DNA of 64,000 bases, from positions 62,001-126,000 of the forward strand of contig NZ_VCNA01000003.1 in assembly GCF_006170445.1 (NCBI RefSeq), read 5' to 3'. Made by a program: the position numbers and the translations under genes. Source of the DNA: Brevibacillus dissolubilis (GTDB lineage Bacteria; Bacillota; Bacilli; Brevibacillales; Brevibacillaceae). Shown here one piece after another: positions 18,217-27,425 of the stretch (position 1 is its first letter; the number at the start of each line of letters is the position of its first letter). The notes beneath the pieces are model-generated. The model was given only the letters and a program-made list of their open reading frames with translations, did not search any database and was not told where the DNA came from.

Positions 18217-19435
18217 GTGCTTCTACCTCTTTCTTCGCTGCCGCGAGCAGGTCTTCCCGCGTATTCGGCAGCCCATGCAATGCTGCTTGCTCCAACAGGG
18301 CAAGCAGCGTCAGGCGAATCCAATCGCCTGCCCTACGTTGGAACGCTTGCTGAAGATCATGTCCGGTCAATGCAAGCTCTTTCAAGGTTTTGACAGGCAT
18401 CTGTTCATAGGTGCTGATCAGCCGCTGGGAAAAACGGTAGTCCCGCTCTCTCCACCAGAACGCTTGGAGCAGCATATCGACAGCCAGACAGACGTCCCAG
18501 CCAAAATCGAGCAGCAGTTTGCCCCATTCTACCTCATAGGGCTGATCCCATTTGGGTGAGAGATGGGTCAGGATATCGACATAGCGGACGATCAGCTCTG
18601 TCTCGCGTTTGGACATCTTCAAGAGCGCGGTCACAGCCTGTGCCTGTTCCGGGTGAAAGCCTGCTGTATAGAGCAGAAACGCCCACTTTTGCAGCGCCGA
18701 TCCCAGGTGGAGCATCCGCCATGCTTCGGATTCGGCCCGCTCCTCTGCAAATACTCTGGACAACAGCGGAATCGCGGACAACAGCTGTGTCGCCCGCAGA
18801 TAGCCGATACCCACCTGTGGATGCTCACTGTCGATTAGCTTGATCAACTCTTCCCGAATCCGCTCCACCGCGATATGCTGCAAAAGCGGTGCGGTCGTCC
18901 CCATCGCCTCCACAGTCTGCGGCTCGATTTCAAACCCCAGACGTGCCGCGAACCGGGCTGCCCTAAGCAGTCTCAGTGCATCCTCACGAAAACGCGTCCC
19001 CGGATCACCGACCGCGCGGATCAGGCCTGCCTGCAGATCCTCCTGTCCGTGAAACGGGTCGATCAGACGGTCATGCTGATCCATCGCCATCGCATTGATC
19101 GTAAAATCGCGACGCGCCAAGTCCTCGCGAATATCGGTAACGAACTGCACCTCGCTTGGACGGCGATGATCCTCATATTCCCCTTCGACACGGAAGGTGG
19201 TCACCTCAAACAGCAAACCACCCTGCTTGACGGTGACCGTTCCATGCTTCAATCCAGTCGGTATATGCCCAGGAAAAATATTCATAATGTCGCCAGGAAG
19301 CGCGTTCGTACATATATCAATATCATGAACCTCATGTGACAGCAGCCAATCGCGGACGCATCCGCCGACAAAATACGCTTCATAGCCATGCTGTTCGAGC
19401 GTTTGCAACACCGCCAAGGCTTGCTCTTTTGGCAT
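18191..19435 (-). CDS. cca: CCA-adding tRNA nucleotidyltransferase
   Basis: A 414-residue class II nucleotidyltransferase. The head has FVGGCVRDWLLSHEVHDIDICTNA with the catalytic DxD; RRDFTINAMAMD and EDALRLLRAARFAARLGF follow. The frame extends 32 codons upstream, but the ATG at 19435, preceded by AAGGGGGGATGACG, gives the normal N-terminus MPKEQALAVLQ. It repairs or completes tRNA 3' ends. Lies between bshA and birA as in Bacillus. Confidence 0.95.
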   Translation of the reverse strand: MPKEQALAVLQTLEQHGYEAYFVGGCVRDWLLSHEVHDIDICTNALPGDIMNIFPGHIPTGLKHGTVTVKQGGLLFEVTTFRVEGEYEDHRRPSEVQFVTDIREDLARRDFTINAMAMDQHDRLIDPFHGQEDLQAGLIRAVGDPGTRFREDALRLLRAARFAARLGFEIEPQTVEAMGTTAPLLQHIAVERIREELIKLIDSEHPQVGIGYLRATQLLSAIPLLSRVFAEERAESEAWRMLHLGSALQKWAFLLYTAGFHPEQAQAVTALLKMSKRETELIVRYVDILTHLSPKWDQPYEVEWGKLLLDFGWDVCLAVDMLLQAFWWRERDYRFSQRLISTYEQMPVKTLKELALTGHDLQQAFQRRAGDWIRLTLLALLEQAALHGLPNTREDLLAAAKKEVEAHEYQAGDS

Positions 19436-19593
19436 TGCGTCATCCCCCCTTTTTTCATCGCACGATCCCAACGAGATTGATTCTTGAAGGAGGTTGGCAA
19501 AAAGGATGAAAGCATTATATGGTTGCGTCATCTTTATTGCAAAGCTTTTTCAAGCGTTTTCCAAATCGAAGCGTTGATGATGGTGTACCCAGA

Positions 19594-20745
19594 TCAGATC
19601 GCCTGCGGCTCAGGGGAAGGGTCCTTCGGGCAGCCAAGCAGCTGATGATACAAGGCTTCATATTGGGACGTGATCTGCTCGTGGCAGAACGTGCTGTTGG
19701 AGCGCTCCACCCCCACTTGGGAAAAACGGCGGTATAATTCCTCATCCTGCAAAAGCTGAATCGTCTTGCTTGCCAAGGCGTCTACATCCCCGATCTCACA
19801 GAGGAAGCCACTCTCCCCGTCAAGCACCACTTCTGGAAGCCCGCCCGCATTGGAGGCCACGACAGGCACCCCACAGGCCATCGCTTCGAGAGCAACCAGC
19901 CCGAAGCTTTCTTTTTCTGACGGGAGAATCATCACGTCAGCCAGTGACAGAACCTCTGCCACGTCCTCCTGCTTGCCGAGGAAAAAGACATCATCGGCCA
20001 CACCCAGCTCCGCCGCCATTTTCCGAATCGTGCACTGTTCAGGTCCTTCACCGATCAAGAGCAGGCGGGATGGTACTCGGTCATGGATTTTTTTGAAGGC
20101 TTGGATGACGTCCGGGACGCGCTTGACCGGGCGGAAGTTGGAGACGTGCATGACGATCTTTTCCCCGTTTGGTGCAAATTTTTTCTTCAATTCAGTTACA
20201 TCCCGGCGGAAATAGCGGCGCTTGTCGACGAAGTTGTAGACGCGCTCGATTTTTTTCTCCACTTGCAGCAGTCGCTCGGTCTCACGGATCAAATCACCCG
20301 ACACGGCTGTGACCATATCGCTCTGCTCGATGCCGAAGCGGATCATTTCGCTCAGACTCGGGTCATAGCCAAGCACCGTGATATCGGTTCCGTGCAGGGT
20401 GGTGACGATCTTGAGTGAGTCGCCCACCATCTGCTTCGCCAGATAGGCACACAGCGCATGCGGTACGGCATAGTGTACATGCAGGATATCCAATCCTTCT
20501 GTTTTTGCCACCTGGGCCATACGGTTCGCCAGTGTCAGGTCATACGGCGGATATTTAAACACATCATAATGATTCACTTCTACTTCATGATAGAAAATAT
20601 TAGGATGATACCGCCCCAAGCGAAATGGCATGCTGGAAGTGATAAAATGTACATTATGTCCGCGTTCAGCAAGAAGCTTCCCCAGCTCCGTAGCCACAAC
20701 ACCAGACCCGCCTAACGATGGGTAACAGGTGATTCCGATATTCAT
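19594..20745 (-). CDS. bshA: N-acetyl-alpha-D-glucosaminyl-L-malate synthase
   Basis: A 383-residue GT4 glycosyltransferase for the first step of bacillithiol synthesis (UDP-GlcNAc plus malate). Visible features: N-terminal MNIGITCYPSLGGSGVVATELG, and the donor-binding LPSEKESFGLVALEAMACGVPVVAS near 265-290 with the EX7E pattern. It is followed 50-odd nt downstream by cca and preceded by bshB1 and mgsA, the usual order. Confidence 0.95.
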   Translation of the reverse strand: MNIGITCYPSLGGSGVVATELGKLLAERGHNVHFITSSMPFRLGRYHPNIFYHEVEVNHYDVFKYPPYDLTLANRMAQVAKTEGLDILHVHYAVPHALCAYLAKQMVGDSLKIVTTLHGTDITVLGYDPSLSEMIRFGIEQSDMVTAVSGDLIRETERLLQVEKKIERVYNFVDKRRYFRRDVTELKKKFAPNGEKIVMHVSNFRPVKRVPDVIQAFKKIHDRVPSRLLLIGEGPEQCTIRKMAAELGVADDVFFLGKQEDVAEVLSLADVMILPSEKESFGLVALEAMACGVPVVASNAGGLPEVVLDGESGFLCEIGDVDALASKTIQLLQDEELYRRFSQVGVERSNSTFCHEQITSQYEALYHQLLGCPKDPSPEPQAI

Positions 20746-20799
20746 CTGTCGTCTCTCCTTTTTTCTTGGTCGACACGGTTGATCTGACAGGAATCTGAT

Positions 20800-21495
20800 C
20801 TATAATCCGTTGGCGACAAATAAAGCGGCACTCACATAACCTTCGCCATACATAATCCCTGCCTGTTGCCCAAAAAGCCGTTCGCGGTATTCCACCATCT
20901 CCAGGTATCCATTGTTAAGCGGTGTGACGACGCTTCCTTGTTCACGTTCAAACTGGCTTCTGTAACAGCGAAGAACGTCCATTTTTTCTAGGTATATGTC
21001 TGAGATGTCTATGACAAAACTCGGAGTTACAGTCGAATTAATAAAATAATAATAAAAACGGCTTGGGCGATGAGCAGCAAGCTCTTCGTATCCCTGATAT
21101 TTATGAATGCCTGCATTAAAAATCGCTTCTTTGACAATCCGGCTGACACTTTCATGGTCTGGATGACGGTCTTGCCAATACGGAGCCAGAACCACATCCG
21201 GCCGGGTCTGGCGGATCAGATCGACCACGCGTCGAATCGCTTCGTCGCGGACATTTTCCAAGCCGCGGTCTGGCAGGCCAAAGTTATAACGCTTGGTCAA
21301 GCCCAGCAGCTCGTCAGCCGCCCGTGCCTCTCCCTGTCTGCGCTCTACCGTTCCATTGGAGGAAAGCTCGGCATAGGTCAAATCCAGGATACCGGTGCGT
21401 TTGCCTTCTTTGGCGGCACGAAGCAATGCCCCTGCCGCCCCGATCTCTACATCGTCTGGATGTGCACCGATTGCGAGAATATCTAGTTTCTCCAT
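20800..21495 (-). CDS. bshB1: bacillithiol biosynthesis deacetylase
   Basis: A 231-residue LmbE/PIG-L-type zinc deacetylase removing the acetyl group from GlcNAc-malate. Zinc motif IGAHPDDVEIGAAG near 7-20 and HPDHES near 110-115 are present. It follows mgsA by 6 nt. The paired presence with bshA shows that the cell makes bacillithiol; bshC is not in this window. Confidence 0.95.
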   Translation of the reverse strand: MEKLDILAIGAHPDDVEIGAAGALLRAAKEGKRTGILDLTYAELSSNGTVERRQGEARAADELLGLTKRYNFGLPDRGLENVRDEAIRRVVDLIRQTRPDVVLAPYWQDRHPDHESVSRIVKEAIFNAGIHKYQGYEELAAHRPSRFYYYFINSTVTPSFVIDISDIYLEKMDVLRCYRSQFEREQGSVVTPLNNGYLEMVEYRERLFGQQAGIMYGEGYVSAALFVANGL

Positions 21496-21501
21496 CGTGA
21501 T

Positions 21502-21903
21502 TTACTCCTCATTAACCACAGTACGCCACGCAATCTCACCGCGTTCCAAGGCTTTGAGCAGCACCTCGGCCGTGCCCATATTGGTGGCAAACGGGATTTT
21601 ATGTACATCACACAAGCGCAACAGCGCAATAATATCGGGTTCATGTGCCTGCGCCGTCAGCGGGTCACGCAAAAAGATAATCAAATCCATCTCATTGCGT
21701 GCGATCATCGCCCCGATCTGCTGATCACCACCGAGCGGGCCGGAGAGAAAACGCGTCACGGTCAGCTTCGTATTTTCCATGATGCGCGTCCCAGTCGTCC
21801 CCGTCGCATACAGCTCGTGCGGCGCGAGGATGCTTTCGTAGGCCATCGCAAGCTGGATCATCTCTTCTTTTTTGCGGTCGTGGGCAATTAATGCAACCTT
21901 CAT
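21502..21903 (-). CDS. mgsA: methylglyoxal synthase
   Basis: A 133-residue MGS-fold enzyme converting dihydroxyacetone phosphate to methylglyoxal. Key sequence: [12 protein letters not shown] (His8, Asp), [12 protein letters not shown] (phosphate binding) and [15 protein letters not shown] with the catalytic Asp region [10 protein letters not shown]. Co-directional with dapB and bshB1. Confidence 0.95.
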   Translation of the reverse strand: MKVALIAHDRKKEEMIQLAMAYESILAPHELYATGTTGTRIMENTKLTVTRFLSGPLGGDQQIGAMIARNEMDLIIFLRDPLTAQAHEPDIIALLRLCDVHKIPFATNMGTAEVLLKALERGEIAWRTVVNEE

Positions 21904-21975
21904 CTCGGGTTCCCCTCCCTTTTCTGCTTCTGTCTCCTAGGGCGATTTCTTAAATACTGTCCCTGTTCTACTTTC

Positions 21976-22788
21976 CTAGTCGATGATATTCTCCAGACCA
22001 TACACCAGATGATCCAGATTCATCACGGCTTTAATCGCCATGTTCACTCCAGGCATAAAGGATTCACGGCTGATCGAGTCATGACGGATGGACAAGGTCT
22101 GGCCCACTGCACCAAAAAGCACTTCCTGATGCGCCACCAAGCCAGGCAGACGGACACTATGGATGCGGAAGCCATCGTACTCAGCGCCTCTTGCACCTGC
22201 ATGGGTTTCTTTTTCATCCGGATGCCCCTGCTGTACCTGCTCACGCGCCTGGGTGATCAGCTCCGCTGTCTTGATCGCTGTACCGCTTGGTGCGTCCAGC
22301 TTTTTGTCATGGTGCAGCTCGATGATCTCCACATGTGGCATGTATTTCGCCGCCATAGCAGAGAATTTCATCAACAGAATCGCACCAATCGCAAAGTTAG
22401 GCGCAATGATTGCCCCAAGCTCTGCTTCCTTGTAGCGACGGGACAAATCGGCAAGCTGCTCTGGGCTTAAGCCGGTTGTGCCTACCACCGGGCGTACACC
22501 GTGTGCCAGCGCGATATCCATATGCTTGTACACCGTATGTGGGGTGGTCAGGTCAACCAATACATCTGGTTTGTAGATGGACAGTGCCTTTTCCATATCA
22601 TTGACAAAAGTTACTCCGATTGGCTTGCCGCCGATTGCTTCTCCCACGTCTACTCCGTCCAGCTTGGAGTCAATCCCCACGACGAATTTGAATTTGTCAT
22701 CATGCTCCAGCAGCATTTTCACTGCTTCTTGTCCCATACGACCTTTTGCACCGGCGATTGCTACTTTGATTTTTTGTGTCATCTCCAA
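21976..22788 (-). CDS. dapB: 4-hydroxy-tetrahydrodipicolinate reductase
   Basis: A 270-residue enzyme of lysine/diaminopimelate synthesis. N-terminal nucleotide motif VAIAGAKGRMGQEAV, substrate motif ELHHDKKLDAPSGTA near 160-175. The start is probably the TTG at 22788, since AGGAG is 6 nt before it; the ATG at 22782 would have 12-nt spacing. Only 3 nt separate it from the preceding MazG-like gene. Diaminopimelate also feeds the cell wall and spore dipicolinate. Confidence 0.95.
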   Translation of the reverse strand: MEMTQKIKVAIAGAKGRMGQEAVKMLLEHDDKFKFVVGIDSKLDGVDVGEAIGGKPIGVTFVNDMEKALSIYKPDVLVDLTTPHTVYKHMDIALAHGVRPVVGTTGLSPEQLADLSRRYKEAELGAIIAPNFAIGAILLMKFSAMAAKYMPHVEIIELHHDKKLDAPSGTAIKTAELITQAREQVQQGHPDEKETHAGARGAEYDGFRIHSVRLPGLVAHQEVLFGAVGQTLSIRHDSISRESFMPGVNMAIKAVMNLDHLVYGLENIID

Positions 22789-22791
22789 CCA

Positions 22792-23142
22792 CTACTCCTC
22801 TGTGTTGTTGTTTTCTATTCTTGTCCAGCGGTCTTTATCGCGTGTGTTGAACTTGTGCATAATCCGGTCAAACGCTTCCTGCAGATCAATCCCAAGCGAA
22901 TTGGCAAAGCACAGCACGATAAAAAATACATCGCCCAGCTCATCATCGATCGTCTTTTCTGCCTCGTCCGCTTTTTTCTGCTTCGGACCATAATGATGGT
23001 TGATCTCGCGGGCCAATTCTCCCACTTCTTCTGTCATGCGGGCCATCATCGCCAAAGGAGAAAAATAGCCTTCTTTGAATTGAGATATGTATTGATCCAC
23101 TTCCTGCTGGATCTCTTGCAATGATTTTCGCTGTTGTTCCAT
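22792..23142 (-). CDS. MazG-like nucleotide pyrophosphohydrolase (YpjD type)
   Basis: A 116-residue all-helical protein with the MazG metal motif EEVGELAREI ... IDDELGD (ExxE...ExxD). It would hydrolyse NTPs or dNTPs as a housecleaning enzyme. The ATG at 23142 has GGAGGTCACC just before it. Position directly upstream of dapB matches B. subtilis ypjD. Confidence 0.88.
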   Translation of the reverse strand: MEQQRKSLQEIQQEVDQYISQFKEGYFSPLAMMARMTEEVGELAREINHHYGPKQKKADEAEKTIDDELGDVFFIVLCFANSLGIDLQEAFDRIMHKFNTRDKDRWTRIENNNTEE

Positions 23143-23274
23143 GGTGACCTCCATCCTGAGACCAGATTCCTAATCACTTTTCTTTGCCCTAAAATTGTAA
23201 CATAAATTGGACAAGGCGAAAAACCTCAATGTATAATGACTACGTCAGTCGTATGTAAGGGAGAATGGTAGGTT

Positions 23275-24138
23275 ATGAATCTTCGTCTTAAAAGCATCTT
23301 AGCCATTATCGTTGGAACCGCTATCATGGGCTTTGGTATCAACCAGTTTAACATTGCCAATCACTTGGCAGAAGGCGGTATCACCGGGATCAGTATCATT
23401 ATCAAAATTTTATTGCCGCAGTTTGACCAAGGGATCGTTTATTTCGCTCTCAACGTGCCGCTCTTTTTCATCGGCTACAAGGTTCTGGGGAGAACCGCCT
23501 TTATCTATACGATCATCGGCACGGTTTCCTTATCGGTCTTTCTTTCCATGTTTGACCAAATGCTCGACCCCCAACCGCTCAGTGACACCCTGCTTGCCGC
23601 GCTGTACGCCGGTGTAACCGTAGGCGCTGGTCTTGGGATTATCTTCCGCTATGGTGGAACCACAGGCGGTGTCGATATTATCGCCCGCATGCTGCAAAAA
23701 TACATGGGTATCAGCATGGGCAGCACCTTGTTTTTCGGTGATATCCTCGTTATTGGTGCATCTCTCCTCTATCTGAGCGTAGAAAGTGCGATGTATACCC
23801 TTGTAGCCGTCTATATCGCGGCACGGGTGATTGACTTTTTCCAAGATGGTGTCGCTTCTGGTAAAGCGCTTACCATCATCTCGAATGATGCCCAAGAGAT
23901 TGCCAAAAAGATTCTCGATGTCGGCCGGGGTGTGACGATCATGAATGGCCGCGGCGCATTTTCCGGTGAGGAGAAAGAGATTATTTATGTCGTCGTCAGC
24001 CGAAATGAGGTTGTGCGGTTCAAAGGACTTGTTCAGGAAGTAGACCCTCATGCGTTTGTCATTGTGAATGATGTGCACGAGGTGTTGGGTGAAGGATTTA
24101 CGTTTGATGAAAATAAACAGCCTTTGCGGGAAGCGTAG
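23275..24138 (+). CDS. YitT-family membrane protein
   Basis: A 287-residue protein with five or six transmembrane helices (about 5-205) and a C-terminal soluble DUF2179 domain (about 210-280, GRGVTIMNGRGAFSGEEKEIIYVVV). The family is widespread in Firmicutes and its transport substrate is not settled. TATAAT at 23232-23237 and GGGAGAA precede the ATG. In B. subtilis the counterpart ypjC runs with its neighbours; here it is on the opposite strand. Confidence 0.85.
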   Translation: MNLRLKSILAIIVGTAIMGFGINQFNIANHLAEGGITGISIIIKILLPQFDQGIVYFALNVPLFFIGYKVLGRTAFIYTIIGTVSLSVFLSMFDQMLDPQPLSDTLLAALYAGVTVGAGLGIIFRYGGTTGGVDIIARMLQKYMGISMGSTLFFGDILVIGASLLYLSVESAMYTLVAVYIAARVIDFFQDGVASGKALTIISNDAQEIAKKILDVGRGVTIMNGRGAFSGEEKEIIYVVVSRNEVVRFKGLVQEVDPHAFVIVNDVHEVLGEGFTFDENKQPLREA

Positions 24139-24158
24139 GCTGGTGGTTTGCAAAAGAG

Positions 24159-24186
24159 AACCGGGGCGATTTGTCCCGGTTTTTTA
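24159..24186 (+). terminator. intrinsic terminator after yitT-like gene
   Basis: Stem AACCGGG/CCCGGTT followed by TTTTTATTTT, 21 nt after the stop. Confidence 0.85.
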
Positions 24187-24394
24187 TTTTGGTATTTTTC
24201 TGGGGTGTGTGGGAGAGAGGGAGAGACTGGCACGTTGGTCGCCCCCTCTCTTCGCAGTTTCAGTGAAAATGCCAGGAAATAAAAAAAGCGGGTTAATTGC
24301 CCCACTTCTGTGTTGGTATGAAACACCTGATTCGTTATTCCCTCAAGGATATAAAAACTTATTAACTCGTAACTCTATTTTTTTCATCACTTTA

Positions 24395-24776
24395 TCACTT
24401 CATTAATAGGATGCTTTATCACTGCGTTACTTCATTAAATACATTCACAATTGCCTAAGCAACCATTTCAATTCAAGCAACCCAAAACGTTACCAAATCC
24501 TGTCCATAAACCTAAATCTGCAATCTACACTTCCATTCACTCTGCCCTTTTCCCCAACTCAACCTATCTGTAACATCCCCTATTCCCTCTCAAGCCACCT
24601 TGTATTCCCTACAATCACTTGTCTGTTTTCCCTCATTTATTCATCCTAATCCTTAATCTTTTCTCATTTATCTTTATTTTTCATATTTATTTCTCATTCT
24701 TTATCCTTATTTCTTATCTTTTATCGTTTTTCTTTTCTCCTTCTCTTTTCCTTTTCCCCCTTCTTTTTCTCCTCTC
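24395..24776 (+). other. G-poor, C-rich tract in a convergent intergenic region
   Basis: The plus strand here has only about 17 G in roughly 370 nt, and about 100 consecutive nt (24626-24725) contain none, while C and T dominate. Such C-rich, G-poor RNA is typical of a Rho-loading (rut) region. It would stop plus-strand readthrough from the yitT-like gene before it reaches the convergent ypjB. I see no gene in it. Confidence 0.45.
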
Positions 24777-24803
24777 AATGTAGACCGCGACAGTCTGCGG
24801 ACA

Positions 24804-25027
24804 CTAGGACTCTCTGGGGGACCTCCTTGACAATCCCCTACCCAGCGAAGAAAAGACCAATGAGAGGGCGCTTTTCGGGGCAATAGTCTCATTTTATTGA
24901 GACCCAGATGTCCCCTCTCAAACGGGGGATTGAAACATTTTGCCCCGCCCTCTCATTGGTCTTTTCGCAGCGGATTTTCAATTTTTACTTGCAGGGATGG
25001 TCACAGAGGTCTACTAGAGAGCCCTAG
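24804..25027 (-). repeat. structured dispersed element, copy 2
   Basis: Nested hairpin. Outer arms 24804-24815/25016-25027 and 24820-24825/25006-25011; middle arms 24851-24870/24946-24965 are a perfect 20-bp match. Read on the minus strand it shows GGGGCAAAA, GTTTCAATC, TTGCCCCGAAAAGCGC and CTTCGCTGGGTAGGG, the conserved blocks of the family. The apex is the most divergent of the five and carries two extra small hairpins (CCCC...GGGG and GTCTCA...TGAGAC). Confidence 0.75.
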
Positions 25028-25049
25028 GTCACACACCGAGCACGTCGAC

Positions 25050-25859
25050 TCAATGCCCCATCTGCGCCGTATACTTCACCCACGCCACATACGCCAGCGT
25101 CACACTTACCACCATACCGATCGTAGCCATCAACATATAAGGCGACTCGCTGCCCATCAGCATCCCAAGCGCACTCTTATCTTCACCGACGAAGGCCTCC
25201 TGCATCACACCATTGAGGTCACGGAGCGAATCGCGGATCTCCTGCCATTCCACATCACCAGTGCGCAGCTGCTGCATCATGCGGGCATAAGAAGAAGAGA
25301 CAACCTCCATATCGCTCTCTTTCATTTGCACGCTCATCGCCGGGCGAATGGCCAGATACAGCTGATAGTTCTGTTCAAACTGGTCCTTGAACTCGCTCAA
25401 GTCCCGCTCGACAGAAGCTTTCATCAAGTTCTGCATCTGTTTGGCGTATGGGTTGTAGTATTCGCGCCACATCGGTTGATGAGCGTGACTGAGTGCATCG
25501 ATCGCGACACGGACCTGGGTAGCGTGCCAGAGCAGCTTTTCCTCGCTTACCTTGCTCGCGGAAAAACTCTTTTTCGCAGCCAAAATAGACTGTGTCACCG
25601 CGTTGAGACTTTCAATCCGAATCGTTACGGGGAGGATTTGGTTGGGGAAGATTTCCGCCAGCTTATCGATATTTGCACGCGCTCCGTCCAAATCTCCTTT
25701 GACGGTATCATTGAGCATTTCGCTTGCGATCTTATCTAATTCCGCCAACTGTTGATTCCCCGGCGGTTTTTCCATGGTTGTAAAAAAGTAACTAATAGGC
25801 CAAGCCAAAAGTAATCCCGTAACGACTAAAACCAGTAACAATTTCATGTTTTTTTGCAA
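25050..25859 (-). CDS. ypjB: sporulation protein YpjB family
   Basis: A 269-residue protein with an N-terminal signal/anchor helix (LLLVLVVTGLLLAWPISYFF), an all-helical extracytoplasmic middle, and a C-terminal transmembrane helix near 245-262 (LMATIGMVVSVTLAYVAWV). Length, topology and position between ypjA and the dapB block match B. subtilis YpjB, a sporulation-associated protein of unknown mechanism. Confidence 0.8.
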   Translation of the reverse strand: MQKNMKLLLVLVVTGLLLAWPISYFFTTMEKPPGNQQLAELDKIASEMLNDTVKGDLDGARANIDKLAEIFPNQILPVTIRIESLNAVTQSILAAKKSFSASKVSEEKLLWHATQVRVAIDALSHAHQPMWREYYNPYAKQMQNLMKASVERDLSEFKDQFEQNYQLYLAIRPAMSVQMKESDMEVVSSSYARMMQQLRTGDVEWQEIRDSLRDLNGVMQEAFVGEDKSALGMLMGSESPYMLMATIGMVVSVTLAYVAWVKYTAQMGH

Positions 25860-25909
25860 AAGAAAAACCTCCTTTCCCCATAGTACAGCCTATGGAGCGG
25901 AGGACAAGA

Positions 25910-26512
25910 TTAGACCTTGTTTCTGGTAAGAATCGTATTCAGGTACCAGATTAATGAAATGGAAACCAAGCTTAGCAAGACGGTACACAATCCCACAACA
26001 CCTGTATAAGGCACAAGCTCAGCTGGAAGCCATGGATGAATATACATGACATAGTCTAGAAAATCATTATTCAGAGTCCACAAGGCTGCAATCCCAACCG
26101 GCACCCAGCTCAACTTGTAATAGCGGGCGTATAACGCTGATTCGACGGCCATTCCGGTGTGCGATACCATCAGCATGATATCTTGCCAATGAATCTCATT
26201 TCCGAGTGACCAGCCGGCAATGATGACCGCTACAGCCCATACCCCGTATTTAAAGTTTGTGATACTTGCCAAGGCTTCCAAAACAGGAACACTGCGGCCA
26301 ATAATATATGTAAATAAGACCAACGTAAATAAGCCACTCCCTGTCGGACTATCCGGCACAAACACCCGTAAAAAAGCAGGCTCGGTACTGGCTAATTGCT
26401 CTTTATACCAATAGAAGCCATAGATGGTTCCCAGTAAGTTGATCACGAACAGAATCCAGAGAAACCAGGATTTCCCTAATGACTCCCAAAACCATACCCA
26501 CATCCACTTCAT
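25910..26512 (-). CDS. ypjA: DUF1405 membrane protein (YpjA type)
   Basis: About 200 residues with six hydrophobic segments, the first containing the family pattern NLLGTIYGFYWYKEQL and FVPDSPTGSGLF. I choose the ATG at 26512, which has GGGAGA with 7-nt spacing, over the in-frame ATG at 26527. It follows qcrC as in B. subtilis. Function is unknown; conserved linkage with qcrABC hints at a respiratory or membrane role. Confidence 0.8.
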   Translation of the reverse strand: MKWMWVWFWESLGKSWFLWILFVINLLGTIYGFYWYKEQLASTEPAFLRVFVPDSPTGSGLFTLVLFTYIIGRSVPVLEALASITNFKYGVWAVAVIIAGWSLGNEIHWQDIMLMVSHTGMAVESALYARYYKLSWVPVGIAALWTLNNDFLDYVMYIHPWLPAELVPYTGVVGLCTVLLSLVSISLIWYLNTILTRNKV

Positions 26513-26618
26513 TCTATCGTCTCCCATTTTAGCCTTGACACCTTCTGTCGTGTAAGTGAAACCGTCCGCTTGAAAGGAAGAAGCTGACCGAATAAGTCAG
26601 CCAGCTTCTGCTTGTTTC

Positions 26619-27398
26619 TTATTTCAAGCTTGCAAGATATTCAACGAGTTTGTTGAGATCCTCGTCGCTACCTTTGAACATACCAGGAGGCATAGAGCCT
26701 TTACCCTTGGTGATGATCTCTTTGATCTCTTCAGGTTTGTACTTTTCGCCAACCTTTTGGAGGTTAGGACCAGCAGTACCTTCGAGGTTTTTACCGTGAC
26801 AGCCTTGGCAGCTTGCTTGAGCTGTCCAGATGTCGCCAGCTTTGAAGTTCGGATCAGCCGCTGCTGCCGGAGCATTTGCACCAGCGCCGCCGTGGCTTGC
26901 ACCGTGTTTCTTCACGTGCTCATCGTGAGCAGCCCACGTGAGGAAGAAGATAGAGAACAGAGAAAGCATCATAAGACCAGTCGTAACTGGACGTTTCAAC
27001 GGACGACGCTCTTTACCTGCATCGAGCCATGGTACGAGTACCATCGCACCGAACGCTACGCCTGGGATACCGAGAATCCCCAAGATAACGTAGTCACCTG
27101 CTGCCCAAGGATACTTGAGCAACTGATAGAGGAACAGGAAGTACCAGTCAGGCAGTGGAACGAAGGAAGTATCGTTCGGGTTCGCCTTCGCGGTCAGCGG
27201 AGATTCATGGGAAACAGTAAGAACGAGAAAAGCTATCAAGCCGACTGCCGCTACCATCCACTCTTTTAAGAGGAAGTTAGGCCAGAAAGCTTCAGACTTA
27301 CCCGGAAAATCGGAGTAAGACGGTGAAATATTAGGGATGCGCTTCGCAGAAACCCGAGAATCTCCGACGAAGGTAGCATCTTTATCGTGTTTTGCCAT
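26619..27398 (-). CDS. qcrC: menaquinol-cytochrome c reductase, cytochrome b/c subunit
   Basis: A 259-residue fusion. Residues 45-170 contain three transmembrane helices corresponding to subunit IV of b6f complexes (PLPDWYFLFLYQLLKYP near 82), and the C-terminal 80 residues are a cytochrome c domain with haem motif CQGCH near 199 and an axial Met region (GSMPPGMF). A Gly/Ala/His-rich linker joins them. Last gene of qcrABC. Confidence 0.96.
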   Translation of the reverse strand: MAKHDKDATFVGDSRVSAKRIPNISPSYSDFPGKSEAFWPNFLLKEWMVAAVGLIAFLVLTVSHESPLTAKANPNDTSFVPLPDWYFLFLYQLLKYPWAAGDYVILGILGIPGVAFGAMVLVPWLDAGKERRPLKRPVTTGLMMLSLFSIFFLTWAAHDEHVKKHGASHGGAGANAPAAAADPNFKAGDIWTAQASCQGCHGKNLEGTAGPNLQKVGEKYKPEEIKEIITKGKGSMPPGMFKGSDEDLNKLVEYLASLK

Positions 27399-27425
27399 GC
27401 TAATGCCTCCAGTTCGAAGATTTTA

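Noticed and set aside
24190-24310. Sixth copy of the structured element near 24200-24270
   Set aside because: AGAGAGGG/CCCTCTCT and CTTCGCAG resemble parts of the family, but the core blocks GGTCAAAA and GTTTGCCCC are absent.
24707-24892. 61-codon minus-strand frame rich in Lys and Glu
   Set aside because: It is produced by the purine-rich complement of the G-poor tract and runs into repeat copy 2; no ribosome site.
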